Notes under the pieces: generated by a model | Databases searched by the model: none | Told to the model about the DNA's origin: nothing | Seen by the model: only the letters and a program-made list of their open reading frames with translations | Position numbers and translations under genes: made by a program | Part shown: in pieces, positions 43,281 through 52,564 of the stretch | How positions within the stretch are numbered: position 1 is the stretch's first letter | Layout of the letters: the number at the start of each line of letters is the position of its first letter | Source: Bacteroides sp. | Lineage (GTDB): Bacteria > Bacillota > Clostridia > Oscillospirales > Acutalibacteraceae | Reading direction: 5' to 3' | DNA length: 64,000 nt | Assembly (NCBI GenBank): GCA_023665085.1 | Contig: JAMPEQ010000010.1 | Location: 1 to 64,000 of the forward strand

Positions 43281-43300
43281 TGATTAAATGGAGAAATACT

Positions 43301-43957
43301 ATGAAAAATTATGATGTGATTTTATTTGACCTTGACGGAACATTGACAGACTCGTCACCCGGAATTATAAACTCAATTTTATACGCCTTGAAAAAGTATA
43401 ATATCAGTGTTAAAAGCACAGATGAGCTTAGAAAATTTCTTGGTCCTCCTCTTCATGATTCCTTTAGAGAATTTTATGGATTTGATGATGAAAAGGCTAT
43501 AGAGGCTATCTCATTTTATCGTGAGTATTTCAGCACTAAAGGACTTTTGGAAAATACTGTTTATGACGGAATACCGAAGCTTTTGCAAAATTTGAAGAAC
43601 AGCGGTAAACGACTTCTTCTTGCAACCTCAAAACCACAGGAATTTACTGATAGAATTATGAATAATTTTGATCTTACAAAATATTTTGAATTTATTGCAG
43701 GCTCAAATATGGATGGTACAAGGTCAAAAAAGGCTGAGGTAATCGAATATGCGCTTAATTGCTGTGATATTACAGATAAGTCAAATGTTGTAATGATTGG
43801 TGACAGAAAGCATGATATTATCGGTGCTGAAACAGCAGGCATTGACTCCATCGGTGTTGAATATGGTTATGGTGACTATGATGAGCTCTGTTCAGCGGGA
43901 GCAACATATATTGCAAAAACTGTTGAGGATTTGGAAAACTTACTAAATAATCAGTGA
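43301..43957 (+). CDS. HAD-superfamily phosphatase (Gph/PpaX-like)
   Basis: A 218-residue protein. Motif I DLDGTLTDS has the nucleophile and acid Asp pair, motif II is LLATSKP, motif III has Lys in SKKAEV, and motif IV is MIGDRKHDI. The helical cap between motif I and II is C1 type, as in phosphoglycolate phosphatase or pyrophosphatase PpaX. The ATG at 43301 has GGAG upstream. The physiological substrate is uncertain. Confidence 0.85.
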   Translation: MKNYDVILFDLDGTLTDSSPGIINSILYALKKYNISVKSTDELRKFLGPPLHDSFREFYGFDDEKAIEAISFYREYFSTKGLLENTVYDGIPKLLQNLKNSGKRLLLATSKPQEFTDRIMNNFDLTKYFEFIAGSNMDGTRSKKAEVIEYALNCCDITDKSNVVMIGDRKHDIIGAETAGIDSIGVEYGYGDYDELCSAGATYIAKTVEDLENLLNNQ

Positions 43958-43997
43958 GGCAAATAGTATAAATTAGTATATTTTTTGGAGAATAATT

Positions 43998-44306
43998 ATG
44001 AGAATTTATAATAAGTTAGTTCGTGATAATATTCCTGATATAATTAAATCAACAGGTGAAACTGCACATATAAGAATGCTGAATGACGACGAATATATAC
44101 CAGAACTTGAGAAAAAATTGCAGGAAGAGGTTAATGAATATCTTGAAAGCAGAGATATAACTGAGCTTGCAGATGTTTTAGAGGTTATTGAGGCACTTGC
44201 AAAGGTGCACGGCAGAAGTCTTGATGATATTTTGAAGATAAAAAAAGCTAAATGCGTAAAAAATGGTGCGTTCAATGATAAAATATTTCTAATTGAGGTT
44301 GAGTAA
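43998..44306 (+). CDS. MazG-like nucleotide pyrophosphohydrolase
   Basis: A 102-residue all-helical protein opening with IYNKLVRDNIPDII, typical of a small group often annotated as phosphoribosyl-ATP pyrophosphohydrolase-like. EEVNEY and ELADVLEVIEAL supply the metal-binding EExxE and ExxD residues of the MazG/HisE fold. It probably hydrolyses non-canonical NTPs; a histidine role is unlikely, as it is far from hisHF. GGAG precedes the ATG. Confidence 0.75.
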   Translation: MRIYNKLVRDNIPDIIKSTGETAHIRMLNDDEYIPELEKKLQEEVNEYLESRDITELADVLEVIEALAKVHGRSLDDILKIKKAKCVKNGAFNDKIFLIEVE

Positions 44307-44403
44307 TAGTTTGATTTTATGATAATGTCGATGACAATTGCTGAAATTTGCGGTGATTATATCTGTTCGACAGTTAAAATATTAACTATAAGAAAAAAGT
44401 ATA

Positions 44404-44475
44404 TTGACATTCTTTTTGTATAAAGTGTAAAATTTACAAATTTTTCTTGATTATCTATGTAAAACAGTATAAAAT
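44404..44475 (+). promoter_or_regulatory. Tandem promoters and inverted repeat upstream of gapA
   Basis: P1 is TTGACA (44404-44409), 18 nt, TAAAAT (44428-44433). P2 is TTGATT (44447-44452), 17 nt, TAAAAT (44470-44475). An inverted repeat AGTTAA/TTAACT (44372-44377 and 44382-44387) lies just upstream of P1. This spacer (44307-44527) holds no gene. Confidence 0.5.
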
Positions 44476-44527
44476 AATAGCGTATAAAAGCAATTTTATA
44501 AATAATTTTTTGTGGAGGTATTTTCCA

Positions 44528-45541
44528 ATGGTAAAAGTTGCTATTAATGGTTTCGGCCGTATCGGTCGTCTTGCTTTCCGTCAGATGTTTGGCGCAGAAG
44601 GCTACGAAGTTGTTGCTATCAACGATCTTACAAGCCCTAAGATGCTTGCTCATCTTTTAAAGTATGATTCATCACAGGGTAAGTATGCTCTTGCTGATAC
44701 AGTATCAGCTACAGATGATTCTATCATCGTTGATGGTAAAGAAATTAAGATTTATGCTAAGGCTGACGCTACAGAGCTTCCTTGGGGTGAGCTTGGTGTT
44801 GACGTTGTTCTTGAGTGCACAGGCTTCTACTGCTCAAAAGAGAAGGCTTCAGCTCACGTTAAGGCCGGTGCTCGCAAGGTTGTTATTTCTGCTCCTGCAG
44901 GCAATGATCTTCCAACAATCGTTTACAATGTAAACCACGAAGAGCTTACAGCTGAGGATAAAGTTATTTCTGCTGCATCTTGCACAACTAACTGTCTTGC
45001 TCCTATGGCTAAGGCTCTCAATGATTTCGCTGAAATTCAGAGCGGTATCATGTGCACAATCCATGCTTACACAGGTGATCAGATGACTCTTGACGGTCCT
45101 CAGAGAAAGGGTGACCTTCGTCGTTCAAGAGCTGCTGCTGTAAATATCGTTCCTAACTCAACAGGTGCTGCAAAGGCTATCGGTCTTGTTATTCCTGAGC
45201 TTAACGGCAAGCTTATTGGTTCTGCACAGAGAGTTCCTACTCCAACAGGTTCAACAACAATTCTTACTGCTGTTGTTAAGGGCAAGGATGTTACTGTTGA
45301 TGGCATCAACGCTGCAATGAAGGCTGCTGCTACAGAGTCATTCGGTTACAACACAGATGAAATCGTATCTTCAGATATCGTTGGTATGAGATATGGTTCT
45401 CTCTTCGATGCTACTCAGACAATGGTTCTTCCAATTGCTGAGGATCTCTATGAGGTTCAGGTTGTTTCTTGGTATGATAATGAGAACAGCTACACTTCAC
45501 AGATGGTTCGTACAATCAAGTACTTCTCAGAGCTTGGTTAA
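44528..45541 (+). CDS. gapA: Glyceraldehyde-3-phosphate dehydrogenase
   Basis: 337 residues. The Rossmann start is [15 protein letters not shown], the catalytic Cys152 is in [12 protein letters not shown], and HAYTGDQ has the partner His. NAD is the expected cofactor. The ATG at 44528 has GGAGG at 44513-44517; the frame is open further upstream but without a ribosome site. Strong codon bias suggests high expression. It is separately promoted and transcribed, although close to the pgk cluster. Confidence 0.98.
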   Translation: MVKVAINGFGRIGRLAFRQMFGAEGYEVVAINDLTSPKMLAHLLKYDSSQGKYALADTVSATDDSIIVDGKEIKIYAKADATELPWGELGVDVVLECTGFYCSKEKASAHVKAGARKVVISAPAGNDLPTIVYNVNHEELTAEDKVISAASCTTNCLAPMAKALNDFAEIQSGIMCTIHAYTGDQMTLDGPQRKGDLRRSRAAAVNIVPNSTGAAKAIGLVIPELNGKLIGSAQRVPTPTGSTTILTAVVKGKDVTVDGINAAMKAAATESFGYNTDEIVSSDIVGMRYGSLFDATQTMVLPIAEDLYEVQVVSWYDNENSYTSQMVRTIKYFSELG

Positions 45542-45574
45542 TAGATACCGAACAAAGAAATTATATACACAAAG

Positions 45575-45604
45575 AAAGGCTTGGATTTCTCCAAGCCTTT
45601 TGTT
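45575..45604. terminator. Bidirectional terminator between gapA and the minus-strand membrane gene
   Basis: A perfect 11-bp stem (45575-45585 with 45590-45600), a 4-nt loop and a T run on the plus strand; an A-rich left flank lets it serve the minus-strand gene too. Confidence 0.85.
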
Positions 45605-45607
45605 TAT

Positions 45608-46213
45608 TTATTTGCATAATTTATATAGATAATCTATATATTTGTCATTGCTCTTTTTCAGCTTTATAATATGAAAAACAATAAGTGCCACAGGTATAAG
45701 CAATATCAGACATATTGCCTTTTTGCTGAGAATTATTAAAACTAAAAATAATATGGTAATAAGTAATGGAAAAAATGTAAATGCCGCAATCTGTTCTCTT
45801 TTATAATCCTTAACAGCTTTATCAATAGTTTCCTTTGTATAAATCGGTGATGTGCTTAAAGGCAATTTATTGTGGCTTAATGCAAACATCATATGACCTC
45901 TCTGCCAGCTTTCGATAACTATGCTGTTATCGCATTCAAGTTCTAAATATGCTTTTGTAGGCAGATAAATATGATTTTTTATGCCTTCAATCTCTATTGC
46001 CTCCATTAGCACTAATGGAATTGAAATGATGAAAGCCAACACAAAACTGAGTGCATTATTATCATTTCTGTCATCCTCATATACTTCAATTAATGCAGTA
46101 TCTTTGTCAATTTCAATGCTTTTCGATTTATTGATGTCAATGAATATCTGCTGATTATCAATTGATATTTTTAACGGAGAGTCAGAATTATTTTGAAAGT
46201 TAATGTTTTTCAT
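45608..46213 (-). CDS. Membrane protein, unknown
   Basis: A 201-residue protein. The N-terminal 55 residues are polar and beta-like. A hydrophobic segment lies at about 55-72, a soluble part at about 75-140, and a hydrophobic hairpin at about 141-180 before a basic tail. I recognise no family. It follows the aldose epimerase by 28 nt on the same strand, so co-transcription is likely, but no functional link is evident. Confidence 0.6.
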   Translation of the reverse strand: MKNINFQNNSDSPLKISIDNQQIFIDINKSKSIEIDKDTALIEVYEDDRNDNNALSFVLAFIISIPLVLMEAIEIEGIKNHIYLPTKAYLELECDNSIVIESWQRGHMMFALSHNKLPLSTSPIYTKETIDKAVKDYKREQIAAFTFFPLLITILFLVLIILSKKAICLILLIPVALIVFHIIKLKKSNDKYIDYLYKLCK

Positions 46214-46241
46214 ACATCTTCGTCCCTTTCAGACTGTTTGA

Positions 46242-47294
46242 TTATAAAACAGAAAATCTGAATTCTGTTGTTGTTTTAAATTCTTCGTTTGGCTGGATAT
46301 ATTTAAAAGGGAAGTTGGGATGATTAAGTGCATCAGGATAAAACTGTGTTTCAAGAGCAACACCCCTGCGGAACTTTACAATGCTGTTACCCTTTCCAAG
46401 AGTGTAGTCCTTTTCGAGCCATCCGCCGCAATAAAGCTGAATACCCGGCAAATCAGTCCAGACCTCCATTTTTCTTCCGCTTTCTTCGTCAGCCAGAATA
46501 GCAGCCTGAGCCATTTTTCCGATTTCTTTATTGTATAAGCAATAATTATTGTCATATCCTATTCCGTCAATAACTGCTCTGAAAGGTTCATCAATTTTAT
46601 CACCGATTTTGTGAATTTCAGCAAAGTCAAGCATAGTGCCTTTAAGCTCGCTGAGCTCTCCTGTAGGAAGCTGGCTTTCGTCAGTTTCGGTAAATTTATC
46701 TGCATTTATTTGCAGAAGATGATCTTCAATAGTTTTGTCGGGATTGCAGGAAAGATTAAAGTAAGCATGGTTAGTTGGATTAGCAACAGTCTTTTTGTCG
46801 GATTTTACTGTGTATTCAAGTCTGAGTGTATTATCATCAGTTAATGTGTATTTAACAGACATTTTGAAATTTCCGGGAAAACCATCCTCCATATCAGGTG
46901 AGAAAAAGCTGAAGGTTATACTATTGTCTGTTGTTTCCTCTGCCTGCCAGAGATTAAAGCTGAAACGGCCGCCTCCGTGCAGTGTCCATGTACCCTGATT
47001 CTGAGGTGTATGGTATTCTGTGCCGTCAATAGAGAATTTTGCATCTCTGATTCGGTTTGCATATCTGCCTACAAGCAGCCCCTGATATCCAAGGTCGGCA
47101 TTAACATATGGTGCAGGCTCATCAAATCCCAATACAACATCGCCAAGTTTACCGTTTTTGTCAGGCATATTGAGAGCTTGTATTCCTCCGCCCAGAGTCA
47201 TAAGAGAAACGGATGCTCCGCATGTGTTTGTTATTGTGTAAAGTTCAACTTCTTTGTTATCAATTTTACCGAATGTTTTTTTCTCAATACTCAT
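46242..47294 (-). CDS. galM: Aldose 1-epimerase (galactose mutarotase)
   Basis: 350 residues. It interconverts alpha and beta anomers of galactose or glucose in the cytoplasm. Conserved parts are GRYANRI, TLHGGGRFSFN (substrate His), NHAYFNL (catalytic His) and ALETQFYPDALNHPNFP (catalytic Glu). There is no signal peptide. It is the first gene of a two-gene minus-strand unit. No other Leloir gene is nearby. Confidence 0.93.
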   Translation of the reverse strand: MSIEKKTFGKIDNKEVELYTITNTCGASVSLMTLGGGIQALNMPDKNGKLGDVVLGFDEPAPYVNADLGYQGLLVGRYANRIRDAKFSIDGTEYHTPQNQGTWTLHGGGRFSFNLWQAEETTDNSITFSFFSPDMEDGFPGNFKMSVKYTLTDDNTLRLEYTVKSDKKTVANPTNHAYFNLSCNPDKTIEDHLLQINADKFTETDESQLPTGELSELKGTMLDFAEIHKIGDKIDEPFRAVIDGIGYDNNYCLYNKEIGKMAQAAILADEESGRKMEVWTDLPGIQLYCGGWLEKDYTLGKGNSIVKFRRGVALETQFYPDALNHPNFPFKYIQPNEEFKTTTEFRFSVL

Positions 47295-47355
47295 ATTTAA
47301 TTTCCCTTCGATTTTAGTATGAAAGTGTTTGTTAATTTAAGTATATGATAAAATA

Positions 47356-47399
47356 AAAATAAATTCAATAGTCGTGAGAATATTGAATTTATTTTTTAT
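47356..47399. terminator. Terminator of the DUF4097 gene, possibly bidirectional
   Basis: A 15-bp A/T-rich stem (47356-47370 with 47381-47395) with a 10-nt loop and T runs on both strands. It closes the XRE-DUF4097 operon. Confidence 0.7.
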
Positions 47400-47401
47400 A
47401 T

Positions 47402-48151
47402 TCAGTTTATAGTTATGTTACCCATATCTGTATGGAGGTTCAGTTCAATATTGGATGAACTGTCACTGCCGTTTATTTTATTATTTCCAAGTTCACTTTC
47501 TGCATCAATTCTTACAGGGTTTGTTTTTGTTATATCAATGTTTCCTAAATCTGTTTTTGCTGAGGAATTATCTGTGATATTTGCATTGGTAATCTCAATA
47601 TTTCCGCAGTCGGTTGAGAGCTTGAATTTACCATTGATTTCGTTTATAACAATGTGTCCGTAATCTGTTTCAAAGTCAAAGAAGCCATTTATAGCCGATT
47701 TTGAAATAATATCTCCGTAATCCGTTTCGATTTTGATGTTATGTGCTGTATTTTTTGGAATATATAAAGTTATAGTTCCTTTAAAGCTCTTAAGTCCGCC
47801 GAAATAGATAGATACCTCTTCTTTTCTGTTTATATTTAGTGTATTTCCTGTTATATTCACCTCAATAGGAAGAAGTTCGGCACTTTCACCGACAACTCTT
47901 ACCTTATTTGAATCGCTTTCAATGATTTCTATATTTCCGTAATCAGAGTCAATAGATATATTTGCATTAGGACCAAGTTCAAAGCTTTCGTCATATGTTG
48001 TTATTTCTCCTATTGAAATATTGTTATCATTGTTTTTTGCAATAATAATTCCGCCTTTTGTCATGATTGAAATCATAATTCCTATCAGCAAAATACATAT
48101 TATTGATAAAAGTGAAATTACTGCAATTGTTGATTTTCTGTTATTTTTCAT
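47402..48151 (-). CDS. Membrane-anchored DUF4097-type beta-repeat protein
   Basis: 249 residues with one N-terminal membrane helix (about 10-32) followed by a beta-repeat domain outside the membrane. Repeats of the form (S/T)(D/E)(Y/L/C)G(N/D/H)I.I recur at least six times, the pattern of DUF4097 right-handed beta-helices. Such proteins accompany HTH or phage-shock-type regulators in Firmicutes; their role is unknown. Its start overlaps the upstream regulator by 11 nt, which implies tight co-expression. Confidence 0.8.
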   Translation of the reverse strand: MKNNRKSTIAVISLLSIICILLIGIMISIMTKGGIIIAKNNDNNISIGEITTYDESFELGPNANISIDSDYGNIEIIESDSNKVRVVGESAELLPIEVNITGNTLNINRKEEVSIYFGGLKSFKGTITLYIPKNTAHNIKIETDYGDIISKSAINGFFDFETDYGHIVINEINGKFKLSTDCGNIEITNANITDNSSAKTDLGNIDITKTNPVRIDAESELGNNKINGSDSSSNIELNLHTDMGNITIN

Positions 48152-48890
48152 TTTTTTCTGCCCCTTTCAGCGAAAATATCAGTTTAATTATCTCACAGAT
48201 TAATCCGTATACCACCCATATAATCCACGTGATGCCCCAGTTTTTACTTGAAAAGCTGACTGCCAGATATATTACAAGAACTATCAAAGAAAGAATATGT
48301 GTTATATCTTTTAACAATTTTTCATCTTTAGTTTTTGGTGCGTCTTTTTTATCTTTAGATCTGTTTTTTGACACAGATGCAAAAACTATAATCATTGTGG
48401 CAATTGCTATGATAACGAAAAATATTGTCAGTATAAGCTGGTAAGATGCATTTTCTGAAAAGAAAAATGGAACAGGACTTAAAATATAAAGAAAGATTGA
48501 TATTGATAAAAGAAGTGCATATCTTTTTTTCTGCTTTAGTTTAAGTTCTGTTAAATTCTTTTCGTGTACCTGTTCTTGATAATTATATTGATTTTCATAA
48601 TAATAATTGTCAGCTTGTGTTTTTTGAGTTTCGTGATTTGCTCTTTCTTCAAATGTGCTGTTATAATAATCATTATTCTTACAATCGTCTGTTTTTTCGC
48701 CTGTAAGTAATTCATCTGTTGTAATTTCATACAGCCTGCAAAGCGGTACGATTTTATCAAAATCAGGAGTAGTCTGATTTGTTTCCCATTTTGATATAGT
48801 CTGTCGGCTGACACCTAATGATTCTGCAACCTTTTCCTGTGACAGACCTTTTGATTTTCTTAGACTGTACAGTCTTTCACCCAGATTCAT
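48141..48890 (-). CDS. XRE-family regulator with C-terminal membrane helices
   Basis: 249 residues. The HTH lies at about 1-62 (RLYSLRKSKGLSQEKVAESL, then VSRQTISKWETNQ) and ends at ITTDELLTGE. A polar Asn/Gln/Tyr-rich linker is followed by four hydrophobic segments (about 125-240). It is a membrane-tethered one-component regulator and probably senses an envelope state and controls itself and the overlapping DUF4097 gene. The ATG is preceded by GAGGTG. Confidence 0.85.
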   Translation of the reverse strand: MNLGERLYSLRKSKGLSQEKVAESLGVSRQTISKWETNQTTPDFDKIVPLCRLYEITTDELLTGEKTDDCKNNDYYNSTFEERANHETQKTQADNYYYENQYNYQEQVHEKNLTELKLKQKKRYALLLSISIFLYILSPVPFFFSENASYQLILTIFFVIIAIATMIIVFASVSKNRSKDKKDAPKTKDEKLLKDITHILSLIVLVIYLAVSFSSKNWGITWIIWVVYGLICEIIKLIFSLKGAEKNEK

Positions 48891-49006
48891 TTTATCACCT
48901 CAAACAAATTTTACTACATTTTCTTGTATTTTACCAGCAATTTTGCTTGGAAATTTGTCAACCAAACTTAACATTCTTAATTAAAGATGAATTTTTAGTG
49001 AAAAAA

Positions 49007-49034
49007 TTGACTTTGCAGATATAAAGTATATAAT
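49007..49034 (+). promoter_or_regulatory. Promoter of the FHA-SEDS-PBP operon
   Basis: TTGACT (49007-49012), 16 nt, TATAAT (49029-49034), about 50 nt before the TTG start of the FHA gene. Confidence 0.7.
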
Positions 49035-49085
49035 TAGAATGAAAAATTGTAATTTTAGATTTTTAAATGTTAGGGGCGAAAAAGC

Positions 49086-49844
49086 TTGGATATAATTAAT
49101 TCTATTGCCATGAGTGTATCCAGATATGCTGTTTTGGTAGTTGCGGTAATAATTGTTTTTACCTGTGTTATTTCTCTTTTCAAAAACCGGCCGAGACTGC
49201 ATAAAATGGCACAGCTTGTAGATCAGAGTGACGGCTCTATTATTGATATTGACCGATGGGAAATTTCAATCGGAAAAAGCAAGTCGAATGATATAGTGTT
49301 AATGATGCCCGGAGTATCACGATTTCATGCGGTTATATCAAAAAGACGCAAGGAATGGACAATTACAGATACCTTTTCAAAAACAGGCATTATCATAAAT
49401 GGAGAAAAGATAGACGGTAAAGCCGTTATAGAGGACGGAGATGTAATAGAAATCGGCTCTGTTTCACTTAAATTTGTGTGTGCTGATGCAATATCGCAGC
49501 AGGTGAGAAGTGAAATAAGAACTGCTGCAACAGAGTTTAAACAGCCAAGCAAAAATGTGGCTTATGCTGTTTTGGTTGATGTAAAAACTCACAAGCCTAT
49601 TTATCTTCGCAAAAAAGATGTTCTTATAGGCAGAGGAGAAAATGCCGATATAAGAATTGCTCTTGATACTGTCAGCAGTGAGCATGCCAGAATTCATCTT
49701 ACCTCGCGCGGCTGGGCTTTGTCAGACCTTAACAGCCATAACGGAACAAAGCTTAACGGACGTTTTATATCACAGCCTCAGTTGATTTTTGATGAGGATA
49801 CCATTACATTCGGTGAGAGAGTATTTATATTTTATGAAAGATAG
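49086..49844 (+). CDS. Membrane protein with two FHA domains
   Basis: 252 residues. The start is TTG at 49086 with AGGGGC upstream. A membrane helix lies at about 13-36. The first FHA domain (about 55-125) has ISIGKSKSNDIVL and VSRFHAVI; the second (about 165-245) has LIGRGENADIRI, VSSEHARI and NSHNGTKLNG. FHA domains read phosphothreonine, so this probably links a Ser/Thr kinase signal to the SEDS glycosyltransferase and transpeptidase encoded next. No kinase is in the window. Confidence 0.88.
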   Translation: MDIINSIAMSVSRYAVLVVAVIIVFTCVISLFKNRPRLHKMAQLVDQSDGSIIDIDRWEISIGKSKSNDIVLMMPGVSRFHAVISKRRKEWTITDTFSKTGIIINGEKIDGKAVIEDGDVIEIGSVSLKFVCADAISQQVRSEIRTAATEFKQPSKNVAYAVLVDVKTHKPIYLRKKDVLIGRGENADIRIALDTVSSEHARIHLTSRGWALSDLNSHNGTKLNGRFISQPQLIFDEDTITFGERVFIFYER

Positions 49845-49856
49845 GAGTTGAAAACA

Positions 49857-51125
49857 GTGGCAAATAAAGCAAAAAAGATGCCTAATATAAAGCCGATAAA
49901 CAATTTTGCATTACTGACAATGCTGTCTGTTTTTCAGCTTTTTACAGGATATTTTGCAGCAATGGCAGGAGAGGAGTTTTCTTTTAAAGTTATGATTTCC
50001 TGTGCTGCTTTTATAGCGGTTGAATGGATTTATGTAGCAGTTTTTTATTTTGCAATGCACAGAAGAAATTTTGAGCTGGAGTTTATTGCTTTTTTTCTTA
50101 CAGGTGTGGGGCTTGCGGTAATAGGCTCTGTTGTGCCGAATTCATGCTTTAAACAGCTTATAATAGCAATAGTGGGAATTATAGGATATACAATTCTTGT
50201 GTTTGTTCTCGGTAATATTGAGCTTTGCATGAAGCTGAGACTGCCTGTTGCAATAATTGCCGTGGTTATTTTGCTTATTAATCTTATATTAGGCAAAACA
50301 ATTTATGGTGCAAAAAACTGGATAGAAATTTTCGGTATAACTGTTCAGCCGTCTGAATTTGTAAAAGTGGCGTTTATATTTGTTGGTGCAGCCACACTTG
50401 AAAAAATACAAACATCCAAAAATATTATAAGATTTATAGTATTCTCTGTTTTGTGTGTGGGAACACTTATATTGATAAGGGATTTTGGTACGGCATTAAT
50501 ATTCTTTATTACATTTTTAATTATCGCCTTTATGAATTCAGGTGATTTTAAAACTATTGGTCTTGCTGTGTCGGCAGCAGGTCTTGGAAGTGCCATTGTA
50601 ATAAAGTACAAATCATATGTAACAAAGCGATTTGCTTTCTATCGTCATATATGGGAAGATCCGTACGGCTCAGGCTATCAGCAGACTCATGTGCTTACAG
50701 GCATGGCGTCAGGAGGATTTCTTGGACTTGGCATAGGCAAAGGTAATATAAGACATTATTTTACCGATTATCTTACAACTACTACTGATGATATTTTTGG
50801 TATTATTTGTGAGGAGTGGGGTTTTCTTTTCGGAATAATGCTTGTGCTTTCTTTCGTGGCAATTGCAGTATCTGCACTTGTAAATTCCATTGCATCACGA
50901 TCAACCTTTTATTCAATTTCTGCCGTTGCTGGTGCGGGACTGTTCCTATTCCAGACAGCACTTAATATTTTTGGTATAACAGATGTTCTTCCGCTTACAG
51001 GTGTAACACTTCCTTTTGTAAGTCAGGGCGGAAGCTCGCTGATTGCCTGCTGGGCAATTCTTGCGTTTATCAAAGCGTCTGATATTCGTACCTATAATTA
51101 TCTGGGAGGTGCGAAGAAAAGATGA
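49857..51125 (+). CDS. SEDS-family peptidoglycan glycosyltransferase (FtsW/RodA)
   Basis: 422 residues, about ten membrane helices. The start is GTG at 49857, placed 9 nt after AGGAG; the in-frame TTG at 49848 is too close to that site. Family signatures are FKVAFIFVGA-like (QPSEFVKVAF) near the middle, the loop GSGYQQTHVLTGMASGG with the conserved GSG..Q, and VTLPFVSQGGSSL at the C-terminus. It polymerises lipid II with the PBP encoded by the overlapping next gene. Whether it acts in division or elongation is not clear. Confidence 0.93.
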   Translation: MANKAKKMPNIKPINNFALLTMLSVFQLFTGYFAAMAGEEFSFKVMISCAAFIAVEWIYVAVFYFAMHRRNFELEFIAFFLTGVGLAVIGSVVPNSCFKQLIIAIVGIIGYTILVFVLGNIELCMKLRLPVAIIAVVILLINLILGKTIYGAKNWIEIFGITVQPSEFVKVAFIFVGAATLEKIQTSKNIIRFIVFSVLCVGTLILIRDFGTALIFFITFLIIAFMNSGDFKTIGLAVSAAGLGSAIVIKYKSYVTKRFAFYRHIWEDPYGSGYQQTHVLTGMASGGFLGLGIGKGNIRHYFTDYLTTTTDDIFGIICEEWGFLFGIMLVLSFVAIAVSALVNSIASRSTFYSISAVAGAGLFLFQTALNIFGITDVLPLTGVTLPFVSQGGSSLIACWAILAFIKASDIRTYNYLGGAKKR

Positions 51126-52507
51126 AAATGATTACAAGAAGAGGACTTTTTCTCCTCATATTAATTATTGCATTTCTTTTTGGCTTAGGATTTCTTACCT
51201 ACAGCTTTGTAAATGACGGAAGCAAATGGGTTATGCAGCCATATAACAGTAATATTTATCACAACGGCGATCTTATTGCCGCAGGTAAAATTACTGACAG
51301 TAATGGAAATGTTCTTGCTGAAACTGTTGACGGAAAAAGATTATATAATGACTCAAAAACTACAAGAAAGGCAACTCTTCACACCGTGGGAGATACTAAA
51401 GGCTTTATTTCTACAGGTGTCCAAAGTGTATATAAATCAAGGTTAATCGGCTATAATGCACTTAGCGGTATTTACAGCGTTACACAAAACGGAAGCGGAA
51501 ATGATATGGAACTGACTATTGATTCGGATGTCTGTAATACTGCATATAAAGCATTGGCTGATTACAAGGCAGGCTGTGTGGGTGTTGTTAATTATAAAAC
51601 AGGTGATATAGTTTGCATGGTGTCAACACCAAGCTATGATCCTTCAAATAAGCCAAGTGATATTGATACTAATGATTCATATGCAGGTGCTTATCTAAAC
51701 AGATTGCTTTCGGGACTGTATACTCCCGGCTCTACCTTTAAGCTTATTGTATCTGCCTGTGCTATCGAAAATATTCCCGATATCTACGAACGTGAGTTCA
51801 AATGTGAGGGTGAATATGATCCCGGCGGAAAGCCGATTGTTTGCAACGGCTATCACGGAACAATCAGCTTTAAGCAGGCTCTTGCAAAATCATGCAACTC
51901 AGTTTTTGCTCAGATTGCCATAGAGCTTGGTGCAGAAAAGCTGGCAGATACGGCCAAAACTCTTGGTTTAACTTCGGCAGTATCAGTAAGCGGTGATATC
52001 AAATCATCTACAGGAAGATTTTTTCTGGAAAAGAGTGATGCTGATGATTATATAGGCTGGACAGGAATAGGTCAGGGCGATACGCTGGTTTCACCTGTTG
52101 CAATGCTGCGTTTTGTAAGTGCTGTTGCAAATGACGGAAAGGCAGTTTCATTTAACCTTGTTGATTCATTTATGAATAAAGCCGGCAAGGCACTTGATAT
52201 TAATTTTGCCTCTAAAGAGGTGCAGCTGCTTGACAGCACTACTGCCTCAAAGCTGAAGGCAATGATGAGATATAATGTTGAAGAGCAGTATGGTGATTAT
52301 AATTATGAAGGACTTAAGCTGTGTGCAAAATCGGGAACAGCTGAAATCGATTCATATAATGACCATAACACTGCATGGTTTGTGGGATTTATGGACGATG
52401 AAAAGCATCCGTATGCTTTTGTTGTACTTGTAGAGCATGGTAATTCAGGCTCACAGACTGCAGGACCGATAGCCAACAAAGTGCTTCAGGCACTTGCAGA
52501 CAAATAA
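51122..52507 (+). CDS. Class B penicillin-binding protein (transpeptidase)
   Basis: 461 residues. One N-terminal membrane anchor (about 8-29), then a short dimerisation domain, then the transpeptidase. Active-site motifs are S204TFK in TPGSTFKLIV, SCN in AKSCNSVFAQ and KSGTA. It resembles the short PbpA type that pairs with FHA and RodA genes in actinobacteria and clostridia. The ATGA overlap with the SEDS gene indicates coupled translation and a bipartite synthase. Confidence 0.93.
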   Translation: MKMITRRGLFLLILIIAFLFGLGFLTYSFVNDGSKWVMQPYNSNIYHNGDLIAAGKITDSNGNVLAETVDGKRLYNDSKTTRKATLHTVGDTKGFISTGVQSVYKSRLIGYNALSGIYSVTQNGSGNDMELTIDSDVCNTAYKALADYKAGCVGVVNYKTGDIVCMVSTPSYDPSNKPSDIDTNDSYAGAYLNRLLSGLYTPGSTFKLIVSACAIENIPDIYEREFKCEGEYDPGGKPIVCNGYHGTISFKQALAKSCNSVFAQIAIELGAEKLADTAKTLGLTSAVSVSGDIKSSTGRFFLEKSDADDYIGWTGIGQGDTLVSPVAMLRFVSAVANDGKAVSFNLVDSFMNKAGKALDINFASKEVQLLDSTTASKLKAMMRYNVEEQYGDYNYEGLKLCAKSGTAEIDSYNDHNTAWFVGFMDDEKHPYAFVVLVEHGNSGSQTAGPIANKVLQALADK

Positions 52508-52564
52508 AAGCAAAGACTTATTTTGTTAAACTATTGTTCATCTGAAAAATAAAAGAGTGAATTT

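Noticed and set aside
44447-44527. N-terminal extension of gapA
   Set aside because: The open frame crosses the predicted promoters; GGAGG and the canonical N-terminus fix the start at 44528.
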